A stretch of DNA of 33,717 nucleotides from Oceanivirga salmonicida (GTDB lineage: Bacteria > Fusobacteriota > Fusobacteriia > Fusobacteriales > Leptotrichiaceae). Under the pieces are notes generated by a model, which ran no database searches, had not been told where the DNA came from, and saw nothing but the letters and a program-made list of their open reading frames with translations. The translations under genes were made by a program, and so were the position numbers. Within the stretch, counting starts at the first letter, position 1; every line of letters begins with the position of its first letter. The DNA lies in assembly GCF_001517915.1 (NCBI RefSeq), contig NZ_LOQI01000012.1, forward strand, positions 1 to 33,717, read 5' to 3'. Positions 15,901 to 24,586 of the stretch are shown piece by piece.

Positions 15901-16824
15901 TTACCTTAAATTTTCTTTTAAAAATTTCTTTATTATCTCCCTATATTCATCATTATATTTTCTTATTGCTTGAACATGCTTAGTATCTTTAAATACATGC
16001 ATTTCTTTGTTTTTTAGTAACTCATATACTCTTTCAGAGTTTTTAATTGGAACAAAACTATCAATATCTCCATGTAATATTAATCCTTTTAAATTAGTAT
16101 TTTTTAATCCTTCTCTTGCATCTACATAAGAAATAAAATAGCCTCCTCTAATTCTTGTAACTAAACTTGCAAAATCTAATATTGGGAAAGAAGGTAACTT
16201 AAATAATTTTTTTAATTGATAAGCCATTTGTTCTTTTAATACCAAATAACCACTATCATCTATGAAAGCCTTAACATTATCCGGCAAATTCTTATTAAGT
16301 GAATTTAATACTGTTGCTGCCCCCATACTCATTCCCGATATTACAATTTTAGCATTAGGATCTTCTTCTACTATTCTATTAGCCCACATAGCCAAATCAA
16401 CACTATCAAATCCACCCATTGATATTACATCGCCTTCACTATCTCCAAAACCTAGTAAATCAGGTGCTAACACATTGTAACCTAAGTCATAAAATAATTT
16501 AATATATATTGATACATAATATGCACTGCTTCCATAACCATGTACCATTATTACATATTTATCCGTCTTTTCTTTTTGCATAAATCTATGTGCTACTATT
16601 TTAGCACCAGTAACACTTGTTCCATATATTTTTTCATCATTTTCTAAAAACCATTTTTTATTTTCTTCTTCTTTTTCATATTTTACTGTATCGTCATCAT
16701 CTTGTGCTAATACTTCTGATGATATATTTTTAGGATTCAATGAATAATCATATAAATAATTTCCTATTCCTAAAAACACTAGTAATACAACCGTTACTAT
16801 TCCTAATAATACTTTTTTTAACAT
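15901..16824 (-). CDS. Membrane-anchored alpha/beta hydrolase
   Basis: The 307-residue product has an N-terminal hydrophobic anchor (about residues 5-27) followed by an alpha/beta hydrolase fold. Visible are MVHGYGSSAYY (oxyanion region), the nucleophile elbow GMSMGAA with serine, HGDIDSFVP supplying the acid and KHVQA supplying the histidine. All catalytic residues are in place, so it should be an active esterase, lipase or peptidase facing the outside of the cytoplasmic membrane. It resembles the YqkD/BAAT-like hydrolases of Firmicutes; the substrate is unknown. Placed between whiA (2 bases) and cls, it may take part in lipid or envelope turnover. Confidence 0.85.
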   Translation of the reverse strand: MLKKVLLGIVTVVLLVFLGIGNYLYDYSLNPKNISSEVLAQDDDDTVKYEKEEENKKWFLENDEKIYGTSVTGAKIVAHRFMQKEKTDKYVIMVHGYGSSAYYVSIYIKLFYDLGYNVLAPDLLGFGDSEGDVISMGGFDSVDLAMWANRIVEEDPNAKIVISGMSMGAATVLNSLNKNLPDNVKAFIDDSGYLVLKEQMAYQLKKLFKLPSFPILDFASLVTRIRGGYFISYVDAREGLKNTNLKGLILHGDIDSFVPIKNSERVYELLKNKEMHVFKDTKHVQAIRKYNDEYREIIKKFLKENLR

Positions 16825-16826
16825 TA

Positions 16827-17660
16827 CTACTCTCCTATTTTTTCATAAACTTCTTGTAATCTTCTAAATCTGCTTCTTACACCTGACTTAGTTATATTAA
16901 GTTTAGTTGCTAATTCCTGTAATGATATTTCTTGATACTTTAATCTTAATTTTGCTAATTCTTGTAATGGATGACTAAGTTTTGATATACCTACGTGTTT
17001 ATCAATTTGTTCTATCATTTTTACCTGCTTATTTGAAGTATTTAATTTTTTCATTTCATTTGCTATTTCATAATTAATACTTCTACTTATTTTTAAATTT
17101 ATTTCTTTGTTTATTGTAATTTCTTCATATTCAAAAAATGTATTTATAGCATCTAATTTAATTACAACATCAAGTATATTTTCACTGTTTCTAACATATA
17201 CTATTTCCGTATTTTTTTTGTTAGACATTAATACTTTAATTCCCATATCTTTTAAAATTTCATATAATTTTAATGCTGAATTTTCATAATCTACAAAGAA
17301 ATCTAACGAATGTCCTTTATTAGGATTTTTTATATATCCAGAACTTATAAAAAAACCTCTTAAAACCCATTTGTTATTTAAATCATTAAAATTATCTTTA
17401 AAATTTTTTATACTTACTATATTTATATTATTATGCTTAGTTATAGTATAATCTATACTATCTATTATTTTCAAATTTTCTTTAATTCTATTAATTATAT
17501 AGATTAATTCTGTTTTAAAAACTATATTTTCATTATTTAAATCATTTTTAGAATATACTATGCCATATAACTCAGAAAGTGCTTCTACCTTATTTTTGGC
17601 TTTTATAGAAAGCATTTCTCTTTTTAATTTCATACTAAATGATACTTTATTTTTTTCCAT
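16827..17660 (-). CDS. whiA: WhiA-family DNA-binding protein
   Basis: The 277-residue product has the WhiA layout: an N-terminal SFSMKLKREML start, a degenerate LAGLIDADG-homing-endonuclease-like domain (about residues 20-190, with WVLRGFFISSGYIKNP) and a C-terminal helix-turn-helix (LQELATKLNITKSGVRSRFRRLQEV). WhiA controls sporulation in Streptomyces and influences division and chromosome segregation in Bacillus. In the classical Gram-positive context it adjoins yvcJ/yvcK, but here it does not. It starts inside the 3' end of the MATE gene (14-base overlap) with AGGA upstream, so it is coupled to it. Confidence 0.9.
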   Translation of the reverse strand: MEKNKVSFSMKLKREMLSIKAKNKVEALSELYGIVYSKNDLNNENIVFKTELIYIINRIKENLKIIDSIDYTITKHNNINIVSIKNFKDNFNDLNNKWVLRGFFISSGYIKNPNKGHSLDFFVDYENSALKLYEILKDMGIKVLMSNKKNTEIVYVRNSENILDVVIKLDAINTFFEYEEITINKEINLKISRSINYEIANEMKKLNTSNKQVKMIEQIDKHVGISKLSHPLQELAKLRLKYQEISLQELATKLNITKSGVRSRFRRLQEVYEKIGE

Positions 17661-19008
17661 AATTTATTCCTGATTCCCATTTTATTCTAAATACTATTAC
17701 TATGAATATTAATGCTGCCAAGACATTTGAAAATAGGTTTCCATAAAAGAAAGAATAATATGATAAACTATTTTCTGTTAAAATTATAAATATATATCTA
17801 AATAGCCATATTCTCATAAATCCCATAATTAATGGTATAGTTGTTCTACCCAATCCGTTTAAAGCAGATTGACATATTGTAAATATTCCAAAAGGGATTA
17901 TAGCATATGTAAATATAGCTAATGATTCTTTGGCGATAAATAAAATATCTAATTCTTTTTTTGAAAATAATTTAGTATAAAAATCTAAAAACGGCAATAT
18001 AAGCAATAGTGTTATAACTGATATACTTAAACAAAATAACATTCCTATTAAAAAAGATTCTTTTGCTTTTTTCTTATTTCCTACACCAATATTTAAACTT
18101 ATCATCGTAGTTACTGCTACACCTATACTTGCAGGGACTTGAAAACTTATACCATTTATATAACCCGCTATTCCTATTCCACCTAATAATGTACTTCCAT
18201 ATTTTTTCATTTCCATATTTATCATTAAAAAGCCTAGACTAACCATCATATAATTAAGCATGGATGGAAATCCTACCCTTACTAATTCTTTAATTATCTT
18301 AATATTAATATAATATTTTCTTATATCTAATTTATATAAGTAATCTTTAATGAATAAGTCATAATACATCCATATTCCTGTAAGGAAATACGCAAAAAAT
18401 GAGGCTATTACTGCTCCTTTTATATCCATTTTTAAAGTACTTAAAAATATATAATTGAAGAATATTTTTAATAATAACAAAACCACCATTCTATAAAATG
18501 GCGATTCAGGATTACCCGTTGCATTTTTTAATGCATTAAATATAGCCGCCAAGAATTGAAAAGGTAATACAACAGAATATAAAGAAACATAGATAAATAC
18601 GTCATTACTCATAGATATATCTACAGTTGAAGACATATATAGAGCAACTAATATACTAATGGGTATCGTAAATATTCCACAAAATATACTAAACACCAAT
18701 ATTTGAAGTGATACATTTTTAACTTCTTCTACATCTCCTCTACCTACAATTTGTCCTATCATTGCCATAGCAGCAACTCCAAGACCAGCAGATAGACCTA
18801 GCATTATATCTATTGCGGGCTTAACATAAGTTATTGCGGCTACTCTTTTGGCCCCTATAATATTATTTAAAAATAATCCATCTGTAAATGGTATCATAGC
18901 TCCAACAAGAGCCATTACAATTATAGGAATAGAAAGAAATAATAATGTTTTAAATGTATTCCCATTTAAAATTAATTCTCTTCTTTCTTTCATATTAAGT
19001 TTAATCAA
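17647..19008 (-). CDS. MATE-family multidrug efflux transporter
   Basis: The 453-residue integral membrane protein has about twelve hydrophobic segments in two halves. The N-terminal half carries IPIIVMALVGAMIPFTDGLFLNNIIGA, the usual MATE opening, and AMAMIGQIVGRGD; the second half carries AVTTMISLNIGVGNKKKA and ALNGLGRTTIPLIMG. It should export cationic compounds using a sodium or proton gradient. The best start is the TTG at 19006-19008: AAGGAG lies six bases upstream of it, whereas the next ATG (18993) would be about 21 bases from that site. It lies 18 bases after the EIIA gene and overlaps whiA. Confidence 0.88.
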   Translation of the reverse strand: MIKLNMKERRELILNGNTFKTLLFLSIPIIVMALVGAMIPFTDGLFLNNIIGAKRVAAITYVKPAIDIMLGLSAGLGVAAMAMIGQIVGRGDVEEVKNVSLQILVFSIFCGIFTIPISILVALYMSSTVDISMSNDVFIYVSLYSVVLPFQFLAAIFNALKNATGNPESPFYRMVVLLLLKIFFNYIFLSTLKMDIKGAVIASFFAYFLTGIWMYYDLFIKDYLYKLDIRKYYINIKIIKELVRVGFPSMLNYMMVSLGFLMINMEMKKYGSTLLGGIGIAGYINGISFQVPASIGVAVTTMISLNIGVGNKKKAKESFLIGMLFCLSISVITLLLILPFLDFYTKLFSKKELDILFIAKESLAIFTYAIIPFGIFTICQSALNGLGRTTIPLIMGFMRIWLFRYIFIILTENSLSYYSFFYGNLFSNVLAALIFIVIVFRIKWESGINYGKK

Positions 19009-19026
19009 CTTTTTCTCCTTTTAGAA

Positions 19027-19539
19027 CTATTTTGTTATTTCTAATACAGTATCTCTACCTTCAATTACATCTTTGCCTATAAATGTTTCTATATTTAAAT
19101 AATCTTCTGAGTCTAAAACTATTATTGGAGTTATAACAGATGGAACATTTTCTTTTAAATATTCTAAATCATATTTTATTACTACGTCTCCTGCTTCCAC
19201 TTTATCGCCTTCACTAGCTACCTTAGTAAATCCATTACCTTTTAATTCTACTGTGTTTAAACCAAAATGAACTAAAATATTAACTCCATCTTCTGTTTCA
19301 ACAGTAAATGCATGTAAAGTTTCAAATAACTGTGTTATAGTTCCCTTTACAGGTGATACAATATTTCCTGATTTTTCAGGTATTATTGCTATACCATCTC
19401 CTAATAATTTTTTAGCAAAAGTTTCGTCAGGAACTTCTTTAATGTCTACAACTTTTCCAGTTATAGCAGCTTTGATTATTGTTTTCTTTATTTCTTTTTT
19501 TTCTTCTTTTTTTCCAAATAATTTATCAAAAAAACCCAT
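19027..19539 (-). CDS. crr: PTS glucose-type EIIA component
   Basis: The 170-residue cytoplasmic protein has the EIIA(Glc) fold: GDGIAIIP, then SPVKGTI, TLHAFTV with His76, and ILVHFGLNTVELKG with His91, the two histidines that match the active-site pair of EIIA(Glc) (His91 is phosphorylated by HPr). It passes phosphate to a sugar permease EIICB and may act in carbon signalling. It is a free-standing single-domain protein with no permease beside it, so it probably serves an EIICB elsewhere in the genome. A lysine-rich tract (residues 10-23) leads into the fold. It lies between dut and the MATE gene. Confidence 0.92.
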   Translation of the reverse strand: MGFFDKLFGKKEEKKEIKKTIIKAAITGKVVDIKEVPDETFAKKLLGDGIAIIPEKSGNIVSPVKGTITQLFETLHAFTVETEDGVNILVHFGLNTVELKGNGFTKVASEGDKVEAGDVVIKYDLEYLKENVPSVITPIIVLDSEDYLNIETFIGKDVIEGRDTVLEITK

Positions 19540-19551
19540 ATCATTTCTCCC

Positions 19552-19983
19552 TTATTTTGTGCCTGTACTTCCATAGCCACCAACACCTCTAACGGTATCA
19601 CTTAATTCATCAACTAATTCAAAATCAAATTTTTCATATTTTGTAAATACTATTTGTGCTATTCTTTCACCTATTTCAACAGTTCTAACTTCATTAGAAT
19701 GATTATGAAGTGCAACCATAATTTCACCCCTATAATCACAATCTATAACCCCAACTTTATTAGCAGGTGCTAAACCTTTTTTTAAAGCTGTTCCACTTCT
19801 AGCATATACTAATCCTACATACCCTTTTGGTATTTCCATGCATATTCCTGTATGTAATAAATGTGTTTCCCCTGGTTTAATAACTATATTTTCATCTAAT
19901 AAGGCATATAAATCTGCTCCTGCTGAAAATTCAGTTCCATAACTTGGTATTATTGCTTTTTCATTTATTTTTTTTATTTTCAT
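19552..19983 (-). CDS. dut: Deoxyuridine 5'-triphosphate nucleotidohydrolase
   Basis: The 143-residue trimeric dUTPase hydrolyses dUTP to dUMP and pyrophosphate, keeping uracil out of DNA and supplying dTMP synthesis. All five motifs are seen: AGADLYAL (I), YARSGTALKKG (II), GVIDCDYRGEIMVALHNH (III), GERIAQIVF (IV) and the glycine-rich tail RGVGGYGSTG (V). The length is typical. It begins one base after the mreB stop, with which it is cotranscribed. Confidence 0.96.
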   Translation of the reverse strand: MKIKKINEKAIIPSYGTEFSAGADLYALLDENIVIKPGETHLLHTGICMEIPKGYVGLVYARSGTALKKGLAPANKVGVIDCDYRGEIMVALHNHSNEVRTVEIGERIAQIVFTKYEKFDFELVDELSDTVRGVGGYGSTGTK

Positions 19984-19984
19984 T

Positions 19985-21019
19985 TTAATTTTCCCTCATT
20001 AATAATGTTTTTAATAATGCTCTATTATCAAATGCAAGTCCCGCTCCTATTACAACTGATTCTAATGGTTTTTCAGGTTTTATAACGGGAACATTAATAT
20101 TATTTTCTATATATTCATCTAAATATTTAATATATGCTCCACCACCTGTTAATACAATTCCATTATCTAATATATCAGTCGCTATTTCAGGAGGACATTT
20201 ACTTAAAACTTCTTTTACACTATCAAGTATTTTTTGTAATGATGGCATTATAGCTTCTCTTACCTGATTTGCAGTTATATTCAATTCACATGGAATATTA
20301 GTTATTAAATGTCTTCCTTTTATAGTCATACTATTATTTTGACTTGTATTTAATTCTATAGCAGTTCCTATTTCTTTTTTTATTTTTTCAGCAGTTCTAT
20401 CACCAATGGCTAAATTTAAATTTTCTTTTACATATCTTATAATATCTTTATCTAAACTATTACCTGCTATTCTTATAGATCTACTTACTACTATTTCATT
20501 CAAAGATAATACTGCAACATCAGTAGAACCTCCACCTATATCAATAACCATACTTCCTGTTGGAAGTGATATATTGGTTCCACTACCAATAATTGCTGCT
20601 CTTCCTTCTTCTATAAGATATATTTTTTTAGCTCCTGTTACAGATTCAAATAAAGCCCTTTTTTCAACTGTTGTAACTTCTATTGGAACGCACAACATTA
20701 TATCTGGCTTAAAAGGAGATAATCCATATACCCTTTTTATAAATGTATATAACATATCTCTTGCTGCATCTAAATCAGATATAACTCCTTCTTTTAATGG
20801 CTTTATTACTTCTAATGTATCAGGATTTTTACCTATCATTTGTCTTGCTTCACTACCTACTGCGACAATAGTTCTAGTTTTTTTATCTCTTACTATAACT
20901 GATGGCTCATTAAGTACAATCGCTTTTTTTTGCTTGTCGTATATAAGTACATTAGATGTTCCTAAATCTATCGCCAAACTTTTATTAACTTTAAAAAAGT
21001 TAAATATATTTGATATCAT
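19985..21019 (-). CDS. mreB: Rod-shape protein MreB/Mbl family
   Basis: The 344-residue actin-like ATPase has the phosphate loops LAIDLGTSNVLIYDK and MVIDIGGGSTDVAVLSL, the connect motif TVEKRALFESVTGAKKIYLIEEGRAAIIG and the adenosine motif LTGGGAYIKYLDEYI. MreB polymers under the membrane guide elongation-type cell-wall synthesis. The usual partners mreC and mreD are not in this window. MreB and Mbl cannot be separated by eye. The ribosome binding site TAGGAGA lies 10 bases from the ATG. It sits between frr and dut in the rpsB cluster, an arrangement that joins growth, shape and nucleotide supply. Confidence 0.93.
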   Translation of the reverse strand: MISNIFNFFKVNKSLAIDLGTSNVLIYDKQKKAIVLNEPSVIVRDKKTRTIVAVGSEARQMIGKNPDTLEVIKPLKEGVISDLDAARDMLYTFIKRVYGLSPFKPDIMLCVPIEVTTVEKRALFESVTGAKKIYLIEEGRAAIIGSGTNISLPTGSMVIDIGGGSTDVAVLSLNEIVVSRSIRIAGNSLDKDIIRYVKENLNLAIGDRTAEKIKKEIGTAIELNTSQNNSMTIKGRHLITNIPCELNITANQVREAIMPSLQKILDSVKEVLSKCPPEIATDILDNGIVLTGGGAYIKYLDEYIENNINVPVIKPEKPLESVVIGAGLAFDNRALLKTLLMREN

Positions 21020-21033
21020 ATTTATTTAGTCTC

Positions 21034-21591
21034 CTATATACTCATTAATTCTTTTTCTTTTTTACTTAATACCTCATCTATAAGTCCTACATATTTATCT
21101 GTTAATTTTTGTATTGAATCTTCATTAGATTTTAATTCATCTTCACTTATTTCACTATCTTTTTCCATCTTTTTAATTTTAGTATTAGCATCTTTTCTTA
21201 TGCTTCTTATTGCTATTTTACCATCTTCTGCTTCTTTTTTTACCACCTTAACATACTCTTTTCTTCTTTCTTCTGTTAATTCAGGCAATACTAACCTAAT
21301 AATTTTACCATCATTTGATGGATTAAATCCTAAGTTAGCTTTTAATATTTCTTTTTCAATAGCAGGTATTAAAGATTTATCCCATGGGTCTATAACTATT
21401 AATCTGCTTTCAGGCGCTGATAATGAAGCTACTTGATTTAATGGACTCATTTGTCCAAAATAATCAACACTAACACCATCTATCATTGATACATTTGCTC
21501 TACCTGCTCTTACATGTGCAAATTTTTCCTTAGTAACATCTAAAGTTTTTTTCATTTTTTCTTCTACTTCTATCATTAATTCTTCTAACAT
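21034..21591 (-). CDS. frr: Ribosome-recycling factor
   Basis: The 185-residue protein has the RRF core: RAGRANVSMIDGVSVDYFGQMSPLNQVA, then SRLIVIDPWDKSLIPAIEKEI, NPSNDGKIIRLVLPELTEERRKEY and the C-terminal helix ending in KKEKELM (shown in pieces). With EF-G it splits the post-termination ribosome. Start ATG 21591 is preceded by AAGGAG at the right distance. It follows pyrH by 4 bases, the order pyrH-frr being conserved in most bacteria. Confidence 0.96.
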   Translation of the reverse strand: MLEELMIEVEEKMKKTLDVTKEKFAHVRAGRANVSMIDGVSVDYFGQMSPLNQVASLSAPESRLIVIDPWDKSLIPAIEKEILKANLGFNPSNDGKIIRLVLPELTEERRKEYVKVVKKEAEDGKIAIRSIRKDANTKIKKMEKDSEISEDELKSNEDSIQKLTDKYVGLIDEVLSKKEKELMSI

Positions 21592-21595
21592 TTTT

Positions 21596-22303
21596 TTACT
21601 CCTTTACTAGTGTTCCTATTTTTTCACCTTTTACTAATCTTAAAATATTTCCATTTTCAGTTGCATTAAATACTAATATAGGCATTTTATTTTCACGGCA
21701 TAACGATAAAGCTGTTGAATCCATAACTCTTAAATTTTTAATTATGGCTTCTTGATATGATAATTCATCATATTTAATAGCATCTGAATACTTAACTGGG
21801 TCTTTATCATATATTCCATCAACCTTAGTCCCTTTTGCTAATATATCTGCATGTATTTCAATTGCTCTTATGGCTCCTCCTGAATCTGTTGTAAAATATG
21901 GCATTCCCGTTCCTCCAGAAAATATAACCACTCTACCTTTTTCTAAGTGTCTTATAGCTCTTCTTCTGATATATGGTTCTGCTACTTCTGGCATAGCAAT
22001 AGATGTTAAAACCCTAGTTGGTACACCTAAACTTTCTATAAAATTTTGAAGTGCTAACCCATTCATTATAGTTGCAAGCATACCCATAGTATCTCCTGTT
22101 GCTCTATCAACTCCTGTTTTAGTTCCAGATAGTCCTCTAAATAGATTTCCACCACCTATAACTATTGCTACTTGCACTCCCAATGAATGTATTTCTTTAA
22201 TTTGAGTAGCTAAATCAATTAATATTTCTTCATCATAGCCAAATTTTTTATTTCCTGCTAATGCTTCTCCACTTAATTTTAATAGTATTCTTTTATACTT
22301 CAT
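21596..22303 (-). CDS. pyrH: Uridylate kinase (UMP kinase)
   Basis: The product of about 235 residues is the bacterial hexameric UMP kinase of the amino-acid kinase fold: YKRILLKLSGEALAG, VIGGGNLFRGL, SGGTGMPYFTTDSGGAI and VDGIYDKDP. It phosphorylates UMP to UDP and feeds RNA and dTTP synthesis. Of the possible starts (22315, 22306, 22303) I choose ATG 22303, which lies five to six bases after GGGAG (22310-22314). A terminator-like hairpin stands between tsf and this gene (22322-22348), so expression may be lower than that of rpsB-tsf. Confidence 0.95.
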   Translation of the reverse strand: MKYKRILLKLSGEALAGNKKFGYDEEILIDLATQIKEIHSLGVQVAIVIGGGNLFRGLSGTKTGVDRATGDTMGMLATIMNGLALQNFIESLGVPTRVLTSIAMPEVAEPYIRRRAIRHLEKGRVVIFSGGTGMPYFTTDSGGAIRAIEIHADILAKGTKVDGIYDKDPVKYSDAIKYDELSYQEAIIKNLRVMDSTALSLCRENKMPILVFNATENGNILRLVKGEKIGTLVKE

Positions 22304-22321
22304 CATTACTCCCATTTTTCT

Positions 22322-22348
22322 AAAAAAGGGGATTTATCAACCCCCTTT
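22322..22348 (-). terminator. Terminator-like hairpin (attenuator) between tsf and pyrH
   Basis: On the minus strand AAAGGGG (22342-22348) pairs with CCCCTTT (22325-22331) across a 10-base loop, and six T (22322-22327) follow. It stands 7 bases after the tsf stop, with the pyrH ribosome binding site starting 8 bases beyond its T-run. Without a clear new promoter in between, it should act as a partial terminator or mRNA-processing block within the operon. Confidence 0.75.
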
Positions 22349-22354
22349 ATATGT

Positions 22355-23260
22355 CTATTTTCCTGCTATTTGAGCCGCAACTTCTGCTGCAAAATCTTCT
22401 TCTTTTTTCTCTATTCCATCTCCAACTTTGTATCTAACAAATGATACTAATTCTAATGGTTTTAAGAAATCTTCAACTTTTTTATCATCTCTAACATATT
22501 TTTGTTGATTTAGACAATTTTCTTCATAATATTTTCTTAATTTACCTTCTATTATTTTTTCTATTACTTCTGGTTTAAGATTTTTTCCAGTTTCTTTCAT
22601 TTCTTCTTCAAACTGAATTCTTAATATATGTTCTTCTCTTTCTAAATCTTCTGGTGTAACATTAGATTTATCTAAAAATTTAGGATCCATAGCCGCTATA
22701 TGCATAGCAACTCCTCTTAAATTCTCAGCATTTGCTTCTGTTAATTCTCCTTTTGCTTTAACTACTACTCCTATTTTACCACCCATATGTAGATAATCTA
22801 CTACGAATGATTCAGGACATGCTTCTAATACTTCTAATCTTCTAATATTCATGTTTTCACCAATTTTAGCGATTAATTCTGTTAATAAAGTATCTATTGT
22901 TTTCCCATCCATTTCTAATGCTTTTAACTCTTCTACTGTTTTAACTGATTTTTCTAAAATTGTATTTACTAATTTCTTACCAAAAACTTTGAAATCGTCA
23001 TTTTTAGCAACAAAGTCTGTTTCAGAGTTAAATTCTAAAACTACTCCTTTTTTATGATCTGAACTTACAACTGTAAATACTAATCCTTCTGCTGCTACTC
23101 TTCCTGATTTTTTTGCTGCCTTAGATATACCTTTTTCTCTTAACCAATCTATTGCTGCATCTATATTTCCATCATTTTCAGTTAAAGCCTTTTTACAATC
23201 AAGCATTCCTGCTCCTGTTCTATCTCTTAATTCTTTAACTAAAGCTGCTGTTATTGTCAT
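22355..23260 (-). CDS. tsf: Elongation factor Ts
   Basis: The 301-residue product has the EF-Ts start [20 protein letters not shown], the UBA-like first domain with [16 protein letters not shown], and the core [12 protein letters not shown] that contacts EF-Tu. Then come the two dimerisation subdomains, ending in [12 protein letters not shown]. It exchanges GDP for GTP on EF-Tu. The length is that of full-sized EF-Ts. The ribosome binding site is GGGGGAA. It starts 3 bases after the rpsB stop, in the conserved rpsB-tsf pair, and the distal pyrH and frr follow. Confidence 0.96.
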   Translation of the reverse strand: MTITAALVKELRDRTGAGMLDCKKALTENDGNIDAAIDWLREKGISKAAKKSGRVAAEGLVFTVVSSDHKKGVVLEFNSETDFVAKNDDFKVFGKKLVNTILEKSVKTVEELKALEMDGKTIDTLLTELIAKIGENMNIRRLEVLEACPESFVVDYLHMGGKIGVVVKAKGELTEANAENLRGVAMHIAAMDPKFLDKSNVTPEDLEREEHILRIQFEEEMKETGKNLKPEVIEKIIEGKLRKYYEENCLNQQKYVRDDKKVEDFLKPLELVSFVRYKVGDGIEKKEEDFAAEVAAQIAGK

Positions 23261-23263
23261 ATT

Positions 23264-24022
23264 TTATTCCCCCACTACTACTTCTTCATTTAATACTACT
23301 TCTTCAGTTTCAGTTTTTTCTACCGCAACTTCTTCTAAGCCACCTTGACCTTCTATAACTGCATTACCAATTACTGTTGTAAATAATTTTAATGATCTTA
23401 TAGCATCATCATTAGCTGGTATTCTATATGTTACTAAATCAGGGTCTACATTTGTATCTACTAATGCTATAACTGGTATTCCTAATTTAGCTGCTTCTTC
23501 TAGTGCTAAAAATTCTTTTTTTATGTCTAATACAAATAATGCAGCAGGTAATTTATGCATTTCTTTAATTCCACCAACATTTTTTTCTAATTTTGACATT
23601 TCTTTTCTTAGTAATGTTGCTTCTTTTTTAGTGTATGAATTATCTAATTCTCCACTTGCATCCATTTCTTCAAGTTCTTTTAATCTCTTTACTCTACCTT
23701 TTATTGTTTGTAAGTTAGTCAATAATCCACCTAACCATCTTTGGTTAACATAGAATCCACCACATCTTAATGCTTCTTCTTTAATTGCATCTTGTGCTTG
23801 TTTTTTTGTTCCTACAAATAATACTTTTCCACCTTCTGCTGAAATTTCTCTTACAAATTCGTAAGCCTTTTCAGTTGCAGTTAATGTTTGTCTTAAATCT
23901 AAAATGTGTATACCGTTTCTTTCTGCGTAAATATACGGTTTCATTTTAGGGTTCCATCTTTTTGCTTGGTGTCCAAAATGTACACCTGCTTCTAATAATT
24001 GTGTCATGCTTATTACAGCCAT
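23264..24022 (-). CDS. rpsB: 30S ribosomal protein S2
   Basis: From ATG 24022 the product has 252 residues and the S2 features [57 protein letters not shown] and IVDTNVDP-like [20 protein letters not shown]2 is assembled late at the head-body junction of the 30S subunit. The frame is open for 31 codons farther upstream (to 24115), but that part is a structured leader and AGGAGG stands just upstream of 24022. The acidic C-terminal tail (about 25 residues) is usual. It is the first gene of the long leftward cluster, driven by the promoter at 24119-24148. Confidence 0.96.
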   Translation of the reverse strand: MAVISMTQLLEAGVHFGHQAKRWNPKMKPYIYAERNGIHILDLRQTLTATEKAYEFVREISAEGGKVLFVGTKKQAQDAIKEEALRCGGFYVNQRWLGGLLTNLQTIKGRVKRLKELEEMDASGELDNSYTKKEATLLRKEMSKLEKNVGGIKEMHKLPAALFVLDIKKEFLALEEAAKLGIPVIALVDTNVDPDLVTYRIPANDDAIRSLKLFTTVIGNAVIEGQGGLEEVAVEKTETEEVVLNEEVVVGE

Positions 24023-24035
24023 TCTAATTCCTCCT

Positions 24036-24118
24036 ATTTGGTTATTTCTTCTGTCATAATTTAGTGCAAACCTAAGTTCACCATGCACTAAAAAAATACA
24101 GACATGTTTATTCAAGAT
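24036..24118 (-). promoter_or_regulatory. Structured 5' leader of the rpsB operon (possible S2 autoregulation site)
   Basis: The transcript leader holds a perfect 9-base-pair stem (TTTAGTGCA 24084-24092 with TGCACTAAA 24060-24068) closing a 15-base region. That region contains AACTTAGGTT, able to form a small inner hairpin. Further pairing between GGTT and AACC near the ribosome binding site is possible. Ribosomal operons often have such leaders bound by one of their own products (S2 in this case), but I could not match this one to a named family. Confidence 0.45.
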
Positions 24119-24148
24119 ATATTACCATATTTTTAGTCTAATTGTCAA
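24119..24148 (-). promoter_or_regulatory. Promoter for the rpsB-tsf operon
   Basis: On the minus strand a perfect TTGACA (24143-24148) is followed after 18 bases by TAATAT (24119-24124). It lies about 100 bases upstream of the rpsB start, leaving room for the structured leader. Confidence 0.72.
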
Positions 24149-24183
24149 ACAAAAATGTATGATTTTCTTAGGGTTTTTATTAT

Positions 24184-24225
24184 AAAAATGTACCAATAAT
24201 GAAATTAAAATCATTTATTGGTACA
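24184..24225 (-). terminator. Terminator of nox-trxA
   Basis: On the minus strand a 14-base-pair stem with one bulge (24211-24225 with 24189-24202) and an 8-base loop is followed by TTTTT (24184-24188). It stands 20 bases after the trxA stop and ahead of the rpsB promoter. Confidence 0.85.
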
Positions 24226-24244
24226 TATTATGTTTATATTCTTA

Positions 24245-24574
24245 TTATCCTATTATTTTTGCTACTTCATTTTTTAAAGTGTTTTTATCTCTTCCACCAA
24301 CTAATGTAGTTAAAACTTCTCCATTTTTAAATACTACTATTGTAGGTATACTTCTAACACCGTATTCAACTGCAAAACTTTGGTATTGATCTATGTCAAC
24401 TTTTATTACATTATAGTCTACTTCTCCTACTAGTTCTTCTAATACTGGTCCTAATGCACGACAAGGTCCACACCAAGTAGCAAAGAAATCAACTAATGTA
24501 ACTTCACTTTCCTTAACAACTTCTAATAAATCTTTTAATTCTTTTCCACCTTCATAATGAATTAATTTTGCCAT
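24245..24574 (-). CDS. trxA: Thioredoxin
   Basis: The 109-residue product is a classical thioredoxin with the redox centre WCGPC (Cys35, Cys38), the preceding LVDFFATW strand, the buried VDIDQYQ region and the cis-proline loop VRSIPTIVVFKNGE. It reduces protein disulfides with electrons from a thioredoxin reductase that is not seen in the window. The ribosome binding site is AAGGAGG. It lies 12 bases after the nox-like gene, and the two are probably cotranscribed and jointly handle oxygen and thiol stress. Confidence 0.95.
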   Translation of the reverse strand: MAKLIHYEGGKELKDLLEVVKESEVTLVDFFATWCGPCRALGPVLEELVGEVDYNVIKVDIDQYQSFAVEYGVRSIPTIVVFKNGEVLTTLVGGRDKNTLKNEVAKIIG

Positions 24575-24586
24575 TTTTTTCCTCCT

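Noticed and set aside
20406-21029. Long open frame (207 codons) on the plus strand opposite mreB
   Set aside because: It lies wholly antisense to a clearly conserved mreB, has no ribosome binding site and its translation resembles no protein family; a shadow of codon bias.
24023-24115. Possible 31-codon N-terminal extension of S2
   Set aside because: AGGAGG stands just before ATG 24022, where the family starts; the upstream part is a leader with a hairpin.
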